Of a stretch of DNA of 64,000 nt, positions 27,511 through 37,385 are shown piece after piece. The stretch comes from Bacteroidales bacterium (lineage in GTDB: Bacteria > Bacteroidota > Bacteroidia > Bacteroidales > F082). The stretch covers positions 372,001-436,000 of the forward strand of contig JAFRRS010000023.1 in the NCBI GenBank assembly GCA_017427985.1. The letters run 5' to 3'. The position numbers and the translations under genes are program-made. How positions within the stretch are numbered: the first letter of the stretch is position 1; each line of letters begins with the position of its first letter. The notes under the pieces are model-generated. The model saw only the letters and a program-made list of their open reading frames with translations, did no database searches and was not told where the DNA came from.

Positions 27511-28637
27511 GCTTTAAAGATTGCTTTTTTTCCAAACCGTTTTCGAATTTTATCCATTGCATTGTATAATCCTGTCATTTCTGAAGTGTCGTCGAACAAA
27601 TCGAGCTGCTGGGTGCCACCGACGAGGCTGCTGAAGCGGACGCCGATGAGCCTTATCAGCAGACGGCGGTCGTAGAGCCTGTCGAAGATGTCGTACACAG
27701 TGTTTAACAAAAGATGGTCGAACGAAGTGTAGGGAATCTGCCGTTGCATGGTGTGAGTGTCGAAGTCGGAATAGCGGATCTTCACCGTGACGCAGCCCGT
27801 CAGCTTGGTCTGCGAGCGCATCTCGAACGCCAGCCGCTCCACCATCCTCGCCAGCACGCTCTTCAGCAACACGATGTCGATGGTGTCGGTCTCGAAAGTG
27901 TGCTCCTTGCTCAGCGACTTCTGCTCCTCGTAAGGCTGCACCGGCGTGGTGTCGATGCCGTTAGCTTTCTTCCAGATCTCCATGCCGTTCTTGCCAAGTG
28001 CCTGACTGACAACGACATCAGGCATCTGGCGGAAGTCGCCGATTGTCACAATCCCCATCGAACGCAGCAGCTGATACGTCTTGGCTCCTACCATCGGGAT
28101 CTTGCCTATCGAGAGCGGGTCAAGGAACGGATGCACCTGCTGATGCGACACCTGCAACTCGCCATTGGGTTTCGCCTCGTCGGTGGCGATTTTCGAGATT
28201 GTTTTGTTCTCGGAAAGCCCAAAAGATATTGGCAGTCCCGTGTTTTTCATTATCGTCTCCCGCAGCTCGTGCGCCCATTTGTAGCAGCCGAAAAAACGGT
28301 CCATCCCCGTGATGTCGACGTAATGTTCGTCGATACTCGTCTTCTCGTAGACTGGTGCGCGGTCGGCTATTATCTCTGTCACGAGGCGTGAGTAGCGGCT
28401 GTACAGCTCCATGTCGCCGCCGATGAACACCGCCTGCGGACACAACTGTTTCGCCAGCCGCATCGGTTGCGCCGAATGCACTCCGAAACGCCGCGCCTCG
28501 TAGCTGCAAGTGGAGACGACACCGCGGTCGCCCATGCCGCCCACTATCACGGGACGCCGCTCCAACGCAGGGTTTATCAAGCGTTCCACCGACACGAAAA
28601 AAGTGTCGAGATCTAAATGTAAAACAGTTCTTTCCAA
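27489..28637 (-). CDS. dinB: DNA polymerase IV (DinB), Y-family translesion polymerase
   Basis: 382 residues. Palm aspartates lie in LHLDLDTFFVSVE (Asp8, Asp10) and in the SIDEHYVD motif; YEARRFGV and helix-hairpin-helix KIPMVGAKTY follow, then a little-finger domain. Near the C-terminus QQLDLF is a beta-clamp-binding motif. The enzyme copies damaged DNA with low fidelity. It heads the dinB-polymerase operon and is divergent from the S24 repressor gene, which probably controls it. Confidence 0.95.
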   Translation of the reverse strand: MERTVLHLDLDTFFVSVERLINPALERRPVIVGGMGDRGVVSTCSYEARRFGVHSAQPMRLAKQLCPQAVFIGGDMELYSRYSRLVTEIIADRAPVYEKTSIDEHYVDITGMDRFFGCYKWAHELRETIMKNTGLPISFGLSENKTISKIATDEAKPNGELQVSHQQVHPFLDPLSIGKIPMVGAKTYQLLRSMGIVTIGDFRQMPDVVVSQALGKNGMEIWKKANGIDTTPVQPYEEQKSLSKEHTFETDTIDIVLLKSVLARMVERLAFEMRSQTKLTGCVTVKIRYSDFDTHTMQRQIPYTSFDHLLLNTVYDIFDRLYDRRLLIRLIGVRFSSLVGGTQQLDLFDDTSEMTGLYNAMDKIRKRFGKKAIFKAVSQLTS

Positions 28638-28655
28638 AATTTTTTCATTTTTTTC

Positions 28656-28685
28656 TTGTCAATTCAAAAATTCTTTGTAATTTTG
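28656..28685 (+). promoter_or_regulatory. promoter of the S24/LexA-like gene
   Basis: TTG at 28656-28658 and TAATTTTG at 28678-28685 with a 19-base spacer. The 128-base region between the divergent genes must also hold the dinB promoter and any operator; I could not fix those. Confidence 0.6.
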
Positions 28686-28765
28686 ACGTGTTTTTAATCA
28701 AATTTTACGACGAAAAATTAGTCATTATTTAAATACATGTCAAGAAAAATTTTAAATTTTTTGCT

Positions 28766-29569
28766 ATGTTATTCAGTACCAATATAAAATTTTTGCGGAA
28801 AAGGCGCTCGAAGACGCAAGATGACGTCGCCACGGCGCTCAACATGAAGCGTTCGACGCTCAGCGGATACGAAAACGAGGTGTCGGAACCGGGCATCGAG
28901 GCACTCATCTCGCTGTCGAAATATTTCAACGTCGCCATCGACACATTAATAAAGGTGGACCTGACGAAGATCGGCGAGTTCCAGCTCAGCCAGCTTGAAC
29001 GCGGCTACGACGTGCACCTGAAAGGCAGCAACATCAGGGTGCTCGCCACCACGGTCAACAGCGACAATATCGAGAATATCGAGCTTGTGTCGGAAAAGGC
29101 AAAGGCTGGATACACAACGGGTTACGCCGACCCGGAATACATCCGCATCCTCCCCACGTTCCAGCTGCCGTTTCTGTCGAGGGAGCGGAAATACCGCACC
29201 TTCCAAATCAGCGGCGACTCCATGCTGCCCATCCCCGACAAGTCGTACGTCACCGGAGAATACGTCCTCGACTGGCACAACATACACGACAAACAGGCGT
29301 ACATCATCCTCACCATCGACGACGGAATAGTTTTCAAAATCGTCGAAAACCATATCGTCGACGGCTACTTGAGGCTTCATTCGCTCAACCCGCTGTATGA
29401 GCCTTTCGAGATCCCCCTGAACGAAATCAAGGAAGTTTGGAAATTCGTGCATTACATCAGCTCGGAGATGCCCGAAAACCACAACATGCAAAGGGAACAA
29501 CAGCTCATCGACACCATCAACGACCTCAAAAAACAGGTCCAGGCGATACAACTGAAGCTGAATTTGTAA
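28766..29569 (+). CDS. XRE-HTH/S24 LexA-like self-cleaving repressor
   Basis: 267 residues. The HTH (7-61) has TQDDVATALNMKRSTLSGYEN. The S24 peptidase domain has a candidate Ala114-Gly115 cleavage bond (KAKAGYTTG), Ser152 in ISGDSM and Lys191 in VFKIVENH. The Ser-Lys spacing (39) is close to the 37 of E. coli LexA. The last ~30 residues form a coiled coil (QQLIDTINDLKKQVQ). It is divergent from dinB and the mutagenic polymerase, so it is the likely damage-responsive repressor of that cassette (inference). Confidence 0.88.
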   Translation: MLFSTNIKFLRKRRSKTQDDVATALNMKRSTLSGYENEVSEPGIEALISLSKYFNVAIDTLIKVDLTKIGEFQLSQLERGYDVHLKGSNIRVLATTVNSDNIENIELVSEKAKAGYTTGYADPEYIRILPTFQLPFLSRERKYRTFQISGDSMLPIPDKSYVTGEYVLDWHNIHDKQAYIILTIDDGIVFKIVENHIVDGYLRLHSLNPLYEPFEIPLNEIKEVWKFVHYISSEMPENHNMQREQQLIDTINDLKKQVQAIQLKLNL

Positions 29570-29608
29570 AAAAAATTTTATTTTTTTCATTTTCAATAAT
29601 ATTTTTCA

Positions 29609-29616
29609 TATATTTG
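29609..29616 (+). promoter_or_regulatory. -7 element of lipoprotein gene
   Basis: TATATTTG followed by C, 54 bases before the ATG. Confidence 0.6.
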
Positions 29617-29670
29617 CATGATTTTTAATGAGATTTGTTTTTAATGTTAAATTTTTAAAATCATTATAGC

Positions 29671-30579
29671 ATGAAAAAATTATTCTTATCATTGATGCTT
29701 GTTGCAGCAGTTGCAGCAGGTTTCACAAGTTGCAAAAAAGACACTCCTGCATCAGAGACACACAGCCAGACATTCACTCTTGGTGAGACAACTTACGACA
29801 TCGACAATGCCGTCACAATTGAGAACATCCAGTACAACGGCAGCCAGATTTACAACGCCATCGTTCTCTCACAAGGCGAGATGATCGGCAACTCAGGCGG
29901 CAAAGGAAAAGGCATCATCATTGTTTTCCGTGGCGACATCACAGCGGGCACACACTCCCTCACATTCAACCATGAGGATCCTACAGCCAACTTCCCAATT
30001 TACGCTTATGCAGAACTTGAAGTTGAAGACGTGGTGAATTTCAACATTTATGACCTTATGGCACAAGATGGAGTATATGCTGCAAACAGCGGCTCCTTCA
30101 CACTTGAAATCAGCGGCGACAATTACACAATCACAACATCAAACATCGAAGTCGAGAATGTTAAAGACGATTCAAATGTCAAGACATCATCAACAGACTA
30201 CGAAGGCGGTTCGGCAAAATACGTGCTCGCTACAGTCCAAGAAGGCGACATCAACGGCGTTAACATCGTGACAGCAGGCGCAACAAAGTTCACCTACATC
30301 GTCGAACAGAAGGTTCTCTGCTTCATCACCGAGACCGCTGACCTGATTGGTTATTTCTACCAGGGCAATTCAATTCCTACAGGCACAATCAACAACGCCA
30401 CCCTCGTTTATGCCAGCGGAATGAATGTCAACAACGGCATCCAAGTCGGTCAAGGCTCTATCACCATCGAGAAAAACGAAGATGTATACACTGTCGACAT
30501 CCCAAGTGTCACCATCAACGGCACACAATACACATTGCATTATGTCGGCACAATGCCAAGCTTCGACTTCCCATTCTAA
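29671..30579 (+). CDS. secreted lipoprotein of unknown function
   Basis: 302 residues with a lipoprotein signal: MKKLFLSLML, then Cys21 after GFTS, followed by KKD. The mature part is a beta-rich, Asn/Thr-rich protein with two similar halves (GKGIIIVFRGDITAGTHSLTF; TINGTQYTLHYVGTMPSF). It should be anchored to the outer membrane and may face the surface. No family recognised. It is transcribed alone: promoter at 29609-29616 and terminator at 30597-30632. The C-ending codon bias suggests good expression. Confidence 0.8.
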   Translation: MKKLFLSLMLVAAVAAGFTSCKKDTPASETHSQTFTLGETTYDIDNAVTIENIQYNGSQIYNAIVLSQGEMIGNSGGKGKGIIIVFRGDITAGTHSLTFNHEDPTANFPIYAYAELEVEDVVNFNIYDLMAQDGVYAANSGSFTLEISGDNYTITTSNIEVENVKDDSNVKTSSTDYEGGSAKYVLATVQEGDINGVNIVTAGATKFTYIVEQKVLCFITETADLIGYFYQGNSIPTGTINNATLVYASGMNVNNGIQVGQGSITIEKNEDVYTVDIPSVTINGTQYTLHYVGTMPSFDFPF

Positions 30580-30596
30580 AAAATATTTTTAACCTT

Positions 30597-30632
30597 AAAG
30601 ACGTCATTCCTTTCGAGTGGCGTCTTTTTTTA
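30597..30632 (+). terminator. Rho-independent terminator of lipoprotein gene
   Basis: A 13-bp stem with two G-T pairs (30597-30609 with 30615-30627), 5-base loop, then a T run. It partly overlaps the promoter of the next gene. Confidence 0.8.
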
Positions 30633-30638
30633 TCTTTG
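30631..30638 (+). promoter_or_regulatory. -7 element of the GH20 gene
   Basis: TATCTTTG followed by C, 15 bases before the ATG at 30653. It rules out an upstream in-frame start at 30617. Confidence 0.6.
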
Positions 30639-30652
30639 CAAAAAAATATCCA

Positions 30653-33133
30653 ATGAAAAAACTCTTACTCATCATCGCAGTATGCATCCTTCAGGCAACA
30701 GGATTCTCACAAGATTTGGGCATAATTCCAAATCCACAACAAGTTGAATATCAAGAAAGTGCGTTTTATTGGAAATCCGATTTGTCTAAAAACGAGAAGC
30801 GGATAAAGACCGAGATTGTCAAGGACATTCCCGCCAAGGAAAACAAGCAGCAGGCGTACATCATAAAAATAACGCCAAGCAAAATCATACTGCAGGCGAT
30901 GACTGGGCAAGGGCTTTTCTATGCAAGACAAAGCTTGAATCAACTTGTTAAATATCAGCAGGTTACGACACAAAAAGACGAGTTCGGGATTCCTTGCATG
31001 ACAATCACCGACTGGCCTGCTCTCGAATACCGCGGCTGGATGGACGACATCAGTAGAGGTCCCGTCCCGACGATGGACTTCATCAAAAAGGAGATTCGCA
31101 CGCTGGCATCGTACAAGATGAACTTTTTCCAGCTCTACACCGAGCACGTCTTCAAACTCGACTCCCATCCCGACATCGCCCCCACCGATGGACTCACAGC
31201 GCAAGAAATCAAAGAGTTGACGGAATACGCGAAGCAATATTACGTTGAGTTTATGGGTAACCAGCAGTGTTTCGCGCATGCCGAGAAGACTTTGAGAATA
31301 CCTTTTTACGATAACATCGCCGACACAAAATACAATTTCGACCCGTCAAATCCAGAGACATACGAGTTTCTGGAAGATTTGTTTTCAGAAATCGCGCCCG
31401 CTTATGAGTCGAGGTTTTTTAACATCAACTGCGATGAGACAGAGGGACTTGGCTCCGGGAAAGCCAAAAAATACGTCGAGAAGACCGGAAAAGACGAGGC
31501 TTACTGCGAACACATTAATAAGGTGTATCAGATTTTGAAAAAATACGACAAAACTGTGATGATGTGGGGCGACATCGTGGCAAAGAACCCTAAAATGATA
31601 GAGAAGCTTCCTGCCGACATGCAGTTTATCGTGTGGAGTTATGGTGCCGGCGACGACTACATGGAGATGCTGAGACCGTTCAAGGAGTCGGGACACGAGT
31701 TCTGGGCTGCCTCGGGCGCGAGCTGCTGGAGCACGACGTTTCCAGACATCAACACCTACACCAAAAACATCGCCAACTTCGCACGTGACGCCTATAAAAG
31801 CGGCGCAAAAGGCTTGATGAACACGGCTTGGGACGACTACGGCGAGTCGCTTTTCAGCAGCACTTGGCACTCAATGCTGTGGTGCGCGGAGATGACGTGG
31901 AATCCCGCCCAAGGTGAGGGATTTGATGAGAAGTTTGCAATGCAGTTTCTCGGTGCAGAACTTGAAGACCTTAAGGGCGTTAAGGTCTGGGCAGAACCAT
32001 TCTCTGCACTCGACGAACCGCTTCTGGAGTTTTTCCCCAATCAGGTGAACGACGAGGCGATTGAAAAAAACGAGAGACGCCAAAAAGAGGCACTTGCGTT
32101 TTATGAAACTTTGATCTCCGTCAAGGAAAAGACAAAAGAAAACACAGAATTCCTCGACTGCGCAATCGTGGCAGCATACCGTTCCTACGCCACAGCGACA
32201 AAAAACATTTTGAAAGCCAATTATTACAAAACACTGCAAAATCCAGACATTCAATCTGTTAAAAAGGCAAAAGAATTGGAAAAAGCCTTCATCCCGATTT
32301 TGAAGAAGCTGAAATACGACTACATCAGGCTTTGGGATTCGGAATGTCGAGCCTACTCACGCGACATCGTGGAGGCGCGTTTCAACAAGATAATGCAGGA
32401 CATTTTGGATGCCGAAAACAAGGTTTTCATCAGCAGCGGGTCGAAAAAGGGAACACCTGTCATCGTATTGAAAACCATTTTCGACGACAAGGACATTTAT
32501 TACACGACCGACGGAAATGAATATCAATTGTACGAAGGACCGTTTGAAATAACAAGGTCGTGTACGGTAACGGCAATTTGTAATGAGACGTTTCAGGAAA
32601 CGTCTCTACCACATACAGAAAAACATTTCGTTTTCCACAAAGGCATGGGGCATCTCAAAAACCTCAACAGTCCTGCGGGAAATTACCGTCCGGAATATTC
32701 AGGAGGTGGTGACGACGCATTGCTGAATGGCATTCTTGGGAGCAATGACTACAAAGACGGCAATTGGCAGGGATTCTGCGGTGTGGATGCTGACGTTGAA
32801 ATCGATTTCGGCAAGGCAGAGACTGTTAACACAATAAGAATCAATTTCTTAGCCAACCCTTTCGACTGGATCATGCTTCCAAGCGCCGTGAAAGTGTACG
32901 CATTCCCTGTTGATGCCGCGCCAAACACGCCTGAAACGGTAGTTAAAACGTTCAAAATCAACGAGAAGCTACAGCCGTCAGGAAATCAGGTTTTCACCGA
33001 GACATTTGACATTAACGGTCTGAAAACCAGATATTTACGGATAGTAATAGAAAACCCAGGACCTCTTCCGGAAGGAACACCTGGCGCCGGTTACAGATCC
33101 TGGATTTTCGCTGATGAAATAATTATTGATTGA
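30653..33133 (+). CDS. GH20 beta-N-acetylhexosaminidase, secreted
   Basis: 826 residues. A signal peptide (ATGFSQ) is followed by the GH20 N-terminal domain (GIIPNPQQVEY) and the catalytic barrel (WPALEYRGWMDDISRGPVP) with the Asp261-Glu262 pair in NINCDETEG. There are helical middle regions, a chitobiase-like C-terminal Ig domain (DDKDIYYTTDGNEYQLYEGPF), and a final F5/8-type C (discoidin) carbohydrate-binding domain (VEIDFGKAETVNTIRINF). It removes terminal GlcNAc or GalNAc from glycans such as mucin or chitin fragments. A GAGACGTTTC palindrome (32580-32609) lies in frame within the Ig region. Its stop codon directly abuts that of the convergent tricorn-like gene. Confidence 0.93.
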   Translation: MKKLLLIIAVCILQATGFSQDLGIIPNPQQVEYQESAFYWKSDLSKNEKRIKTEIVKDIPAKENKQQAYIIKITPSKIILQAMTGQGLFYARQSLNQLVKYQQVTTQKDEFGIPCMTITDWPALEYRGWMDDISRGPVPTMDFIKKEIRTLASYKMNFFQLYTEHVFKLDSHPDIAPTDGLTAQEIKELTEYAKQYYVEFMGNQQCFAHAEKTLRIPFYDNIADTKYNFDPSNPETYEFLEDLFSEIAPAYESRFFNINCDETEGLGSGKAKKYVEKTGKDEAYCEHINKVYQILKKYDKTVMMWGDIVAKNPKMIEKLPADMQFIVWSYGAGDDYMEMLRPFKESGHEFWAASGASCWSTTFPDINTYTKNIANFARDAYKSGAKGLMNTAWDDYGESLFSSTWHSMLWCAEMTWNPAQGEGFDEKFAMQFLGAELEDLKGVKVWAEPFSALDEPLLEFFPNQVNDEAIEKNERRQKEALAFYETLISVKEKTKENTEFLDCAIVAAYRSYATATKNILKANYYKTLQNPDIQSVKKAKELEKAFIPILKKLKYDYIRLWDSECRAYSRDIVEARFNKIMQDILDAENKVFISSGSKKGTPVIVLKTIFDDKDIYYTTDGNEYQLYEGPFEITRSCTVTAICNETFQETSLPHTEKHFVFHKGMGHLKNLNSPAGNYRPEYSGGGDDALLNGILGSNDYKDGNWQGFCGVDADVEIDFGKAETVNTIRINFLANPFDWIMLPSAVKVYAFPVDAAPNTPETVVKTFKINEKLQPSGNQVFTETFDINGLKTRYLRIVIENPGPLPEGTPGAGYRSWIFADEIIID
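32580..32609. repeat. in-frame palindromic element inside the GH20 gene
   Basis: Arms GAGACGTTTC and GAAACGTCTC with a 2-base centre, flanked by GTAAT and TAC; it encodes part of CNETFQETSLPH. Same family as the terminators at 11907 and 37820. Confidence 0.75.
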
Positions 33134-36100
33134 TTACTTTCCCCAGTATTTGAACGTTTCAAGCTCTTTAAGAAGTTCGTTTACCGCGGTCTCAAGCTGC
33201 TCATCGACACCTTGGGCGAGCTTCTCAGGAGTGTTTTTTACCTTGATATCAGGCTCCAACTGGCTGTTTTCCAGATAGTTGCCTTCTTCTGTACGATAAC
33301 CGACAACTGGCAAACCGAAATACAGAGTGTTATCCTGCAAAGTCTCCCAAGTGACGCTACTCATGGTGCCAGGAACTGGCATTCCGACAAGTTTTCCCAT
33401 CTTCTTGTGCTTGTAAACCCAAGGCGTTCCGTGCGCGTTGCTGTAGTTCGCCTCACCAATAATCATAATCGAAGGCTTGTCATAACGGCGCGACGGCATG
33501 ATGCACGACACACTGTCACGGACAACCTGTTCAAGATATTTTTCACCCGAGAAAAGAATCTCGATGTCTTCATGCAAACGACCGCCGCCATTGAAACGGG
33601 TGTCGATGACGATACCTTCACGGAGATTGTATTTTCCTAAAATGTCAGCGTAAACGTCGCGGTAGCTTGCATCGCCCATGCTCTTGATGTGGACGTAACC
33701 GAGACGGCCATTCGACAGACTGTCAACGATATGCGCATTGCGTTTTATCCAGCGTTTGTACAGCAAATCGTTCTGAGTGCCACGGGAAATCGGCTTCACA
33801 ACCTCTTCCCAACGCTGTTTCGACTTCGGACTGTAAACCGAAACGAGCACTTTCTTTCCCGATTTCTTATTCAGAAGAGGATAATAATCCATATCTTTCG
33901 TAATCGCCACACCGTCAATCTTTTCGATGATGTCGCCTGCCTTCACTTTCGAGTTTTTCTTGTCGAAAGGACCATATTCAAGCACCTCTTCGATGCGCAA
34001 GCCGTCTTTTTCATAATTCCAATCGAAAAGAAGACCTAACTGTGCCGTTGCGTCGCCATCAGAACCGCCGCTACGATAGCCTGAGCCGGAATGAGAAACG
34101 TTAAGTTCACCAAGAACCTCGCTCATCAGTTCGGCGAAGTCGTAATTGTTGTTGATATGAGCCAGGAACGGATAGAAATCCTTCTTAATCTGTTCAAAAT
34201 CAGCGCCGTTATGGTCACGACGGAACAGGCGTTTGTTCTTCTGCAGGAAGATGTGGTTGTACATATATTCACGCTCAGCGGCACGGTCAAGAAGCATGGT
34301 GTTATCATATTTAATAGATGTGGACTTACCGCCTTTCGTCTCAATTTTCTGAATATTTCCGCCCGAAAGCACATAAATGTTGTCGCCTTTTTTATTCAAA
34401 GCGAGGTCTGCCCCACCGCCATCGAGTTTCTTCAAAATCTTCGTCGATTTCTCACGAACATCAAGTTCCCAAAGGTCGTAACCTTTTTCAAAAGAGCTCA
34501 AAAAATACAGTTTGTCACCGTCTTTCGACAAAACAGCTCCAGACAGTTTAGACGACATCGGAGTAAGTCTCACGACACGCTCATCAAGTCTATCCAATTC
34601 AATATCAATTGGTTTTGCCTCTTCTTTTTTATCTTTCTTATCCTTTTTGTCGTCTTTTTTATCCTTCTTGTCTCCTTTGTCATTCGATTTCTCGTTTTCT
34701 TTTTTCAGAATCTCATATTCCTCTTTCGAAAGCATAAATTTGTCGTAAGCGTCCTGGTTCATGAAGCAGATGAAAGCGTCGTTTTGGCTGCCCCAAGAGG
34801 CGTGCGAACGCATACCGTAACGGTTTGAGCCGAAAATGACAGCGTTGCCGTCCAAAGCCCAACGCGGAGAACCAGTGATATAGCCGTCGTTGGTGATGTT
34901 GTAAATCTTCATGTCGCCGTCAGCGGAAACGATTCCCACATCTGAATAAGGGGAACGCATATTGGTGATAAGTGTCAGGACGAACCATTGGCTATCTGGA
35001 GACCATTGATAATCAAACGGATAGGCATCGGAGTCATAATGTTGCGTTCCATCTGTTATTTGGCGCACCTTTTTTGAATCTAAGTTTATGACTTTCAAAA
35101 ACTTACGATTTTCAATAAATGCTATTTCCTTGCCGTCGGGCGAGAATTGAGGTGAGGTACGCTCTATGCCGTCGTCGCCAAACAACGACTCTTCCTCAAT
35201 CAAAGTGGCGTAAGCGAAATTCAGGTCTTCCTTGCGCGTCATCTTTGCGAGATAAAGGTTGTAGTAACCATCACGCTCAGAAGTGTAAACCAACATCTTT
35301 CCATCAGGTGAGAACGACGGATCTGCCTCAGCCTCAGGCGTGTGCGTGATTTGTTTCGTCGTCTGGTATTCGTCGGAAGTGACAAACACCTCGCCGCGTG
35401 ACACGAATGCGATGAGGTTGCCATCAGGCGTTATCGTGAGGTCGGAAGCATTACCAAACTTGCCACGTTCCACTCTGTTTTCCTGGTCGTTAACAATCTG
35501 AATTTCAACCTTTTGCGACTTCTGCCCTATCTTCTGTGTGTAAATCTCGCCCTGATAGCCATAGCACAGCGTACCGTCGTTGGCGACGCTCAAAAATCTC
35601 ACGGGATAAGTCTGGAAATCACTGATTTTCTGCGGTTCCGAGAGATTCGGCCACGTCATCATGTAGACGTTCATGCTGTTACGTCCCGCCGGCTCACTGA
35701 TGTAAACGAACGACTTGCGGTCAGGCATAAAAATCGGGTCACGGTCTTCCCCGACGTTGGTTGTCAATATCTTATGTGATTTTTCCTTTGCGTTGTAATA
35801 AACGACGTCGCGTGCCACCGACGACACCTGATGTTTGCGCCAGATGTTCTCGCTGCCTTTGCGGTCGTAGTACAGGAACGACTCCCCGTCGCTGTCAAAC
35901 GACACCGAGCACACCGTCGCCGCCGTCACCTGCTGCGGGCGTCCGCCCTCGACCGGCACCTTATATAATTCCGTCATCCAACCTGCTGCGAACTGCGCGT
36001 CGGCAGCGTCTTTCTGGATTGACGCGCTATAATAAATCTCTTTGTCGTCAGGCGAGAACGCCAGTGGGGTCTCGTTGGCTGAGAACGTCGTCACACGTTT

Positions 36101-36397
36101 CGCCACGCCGCCGTCAACAGGCACGGTATAAATGTCGAAATTGCCGTTACGGTCGCTCGCGAAAGCGATAGTCTTGCCGTCGTTCGACCAAACCGGGCAG
36201 TAATCGTATGATGCAGAAGTCGTCAGCTGAGTGGCTTTACCGCCTTCAGTATTAACGACATAGATGTCACCTTTATAAGTGAAAGCGATTTTGTCGCCCT
36301 TCGGCGAGATTTTGTTATAGCGCATCCAAAGTGGCTGTTGCGCAAATGTAACTAAGGTCAGAAATGACGCGACTAATACAAGGAATAATTTTTTCAT
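33134..36397 (-). CDS. tricorn-like S41 protease with TolB-type propeller and PDZ domain
   Basis: 1,087 residues from the ATG at 36395-36397 (signal peptide ending VTFAQ). A beta-propeller of WD40/TolB repeats (SNDGKTIAFASDRNGNFDIY, FSPDGKEIAF) is followed by a second propeller part. It is interrupted near residue ~600 by a Lys/Asp-rich low-complexity linker (DKKDKKDDKKDK). After it come a PDZ domain (KAGDIIEKIDG) and an S41 catalytic domain (GIVIDTRFNGGG; candidate Ser in GEANYSNAHG). Such proteins are periplasmic or surface peptidases that degrade short peptides. It has its own promoter (TAATTTTG on the coding strand at 36426-36419), divergent from the exonuclease gene. Confidence 0.93.
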   Translation of the reverse strand: MKKLFLVLVASFLTLVTFAQQPLWMRYNKISPKGDKIAFTYKGDIYVVNTEGGKATQLTTSASYDYCPVWSNDGKTIAFASDRNGNFDIYTVPVDGGVAKRVTTFSANETPLAFSPDDKEIYYSASIQKDAADAQFAAGWMTELYKVPVEGGRPQQVTAATVCSVSFDSDGESFLYYDRKGSENIWRKHQVSSVARDVVYYNAKEKSHKILTTNVGEDRDPIFMPDRKSFVYISEPAGRNSMNVYMMTWPNLSEPQKISDFQTYPVRFLSVANDGTLCYGYQGEIYTQKIGQKSQKVEIQIVNDQENRVERGKFGNASDLTITPDGNLIAFVSRGEVFVTSDEYQTTKQITHTPEAEADPSFSPDGKMLVYTSERDGYYNLYLAKMTRKEDLNFAYATLIEEESLFGDDGIERTSPQFSPDGKEIAFIENRKFLKVINLDSKKVRQITDGTQHYDSDAYPFDYQWSPDSQWFVLTLITNMRSPYSDVGIVSADGDMKIYNITNDGYITGSPRWALDGNAVIFGSNRYGMRSHASWGSQNDAFICFMNQDAYDKFMLSKEEYEILKKENEKSNDKGDKKDKKDDKKDKKDKKEEAKPIDIELDRLDERVVRLTPMSSKLSGAVLSKDGDKLYFLSSFEKGYDLWELDVREKSTKILKKLDGGGADLALNKKGDNIYVLSGGNIQKIETKGGKSTSIKYDNTMLLDRAAEREYMYNHIFLQKNKRLFRRDHNGADFEQIKKDFYPFLAHINNNYDFAELMSEVLGELNVSHSGSGYRSGGSDGDATAQLGLLFDWNYEKDGLRIEEVLEYGPFDKKNSKVKAGDIIEKIDGVAITKDMDYYPLLNKKSGKKVLVSVYSPKSKQRWEEVVKPISRGTQNDLLYKRWIKRNAHIVDSLSNGRLGYVHIKSMGDASYRDVYADILGKYNLREGIVIDTRFNGGGRLHEDIEILFSGEKYLEQVVRDSVSCIMPSRRYDKPSIMIIGEANYSNAHGTPWVYKHKKMGKLVGMPVPGTMSSVTWETLQDNTLYFGLPVVGYRTEEGNYLENSQLEPDIKVKNTPEKLAQGVDEQLETAVNELLKELETFKYWGK

Positions 36398-36418
36398 AGA
36401 AATTAATTTTTTACGAGG

Positions 36419-36446
36419 CAAAATTAATAATTTTTTTGTAATTTTA
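36419..36446. promoter_or_regulatory. divergent promoters of the tricorn-like and DnaQ-like genes
   Basis: Minus strand: TAATTTTG at 36426-36419. Plus strand: TAATTTTA at 36439-36446 within TTTGTAATTTTAC. The two -7 elements are only 12 bases apart. Confidence 0.55.
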
Positions 36447-36469
36447 CACTTTCAAATTTCTTTCATAAA

Positions 36470-37282
36470 ATGAATTTAAATCTTAAACGCCCGATAGCTT
36501 TTTTTGATTTGGAGACGACGGGGTTAAATATCATGCACGACCGCATTGTGGAAGTCAGTGTGTTGAGAATCAATGTTAACGGCACGCAGGAGCAGCGCAC
36601 CTGGCGTATCAACCCGGGCATCCCGATTCCGCCTGAGACGACGGCGATACACGGCATCAGCGACGCCGACGTGGCACATGAGAAGACGTTCAAACAAGCC
36701 GCGCCGGAGATCTCGAAGTTTTTCGGCAACTGCGACCTCGCCGGTTACAACATCCTGAAGTTCGACCTCCCGATGCTCGTCGAGGAGTTCATCCGCGCAG
36801 GCGTCAACTTCGACCCGAAAGAACGCCAGCTCATCGACGTGATGAACATTTTCATGAAAATGGAGCCGCGCACCCTCAAAGGCGCATACCGTTTCTTCCT
36901 CAACAAGGAACTCGACAACGCCCACTCCGCCAACGCCGACACCTTCGCCACTTACGAGGTTCTCATGGCGATGCTCGACCGTTACAAAGATGCCGAATAC
37001 ACTGATTTCAAAGGAGTTACATCAAAACCAATAGTCAACGACATGACCGAATTGGCGCAGTTTTCTTCGCATCATCAGAACGCCGATCTGATGGGACAAA
37101 TAGTGTATGACGAGCAGGGAAAAGCCGTCTTCAAGTTCGGAAAACACAAGGACGAGCGCGTGGAAGACGTTTTCAAGAAAGAGCCCCAGTACTACGACTG
37201 GATCATGAAAAGCGACTTCCCTGAATACACAAAACGCGTGGTGACAAAGCTCAAATACCCGAACAGGAACATTGTTTTTTAG
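36470..37282 (+). CDS. DnaQ-like 3'-5' exonuclease
   Basis: 270 residues. DEDDh exonuclease motifs: Exo I FFDLETTGL, Exo II GYNILKFDLPML, Exo III HSANADT. The C-terminal ~70 residues have FKFGKHKDERVEDVF and YYDWIMKSDFP, a small extension known from exonuclease X-like proteins. It may serve as a proofreading or repair exonuclease in the cytosol. Full length; start ATG after a short AT-rich leader. Confidence 0.92.
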   Translation: MNLNLKRPIAFFDLETTGLNIMHDRIVEVSVLRINVNGTQEQRTWRINPGIPIPPETTAIHGISDADVAHEKTFKQAAPEISKFFGNCDLAGYNILKFDLPMLVEEFIRAGVNFDPKERQLIDVMNIFMKMEPRTLKGAYRFFLNKELDNAHSANADTFATYEVLMAMLDRYKDAEYTDFKGVTSKPIVNDMTELAQFSSHHQNADLMGQIVYDEQGKAVFKFGKHKDERVEDVFKKEPQYYDWIMKSDFPEYTKRVVTKLKYPNRNIVF

Positions 37283-37385
37283 ACAGGATTGACCATATTA
37301 ACAAGATTTTTACGTATTTCAGCCGTCGTCAAGAAATCTTTTTTAAATAATTCACAAAAAAAATGTCTAATTTCCAAAAAACAAT

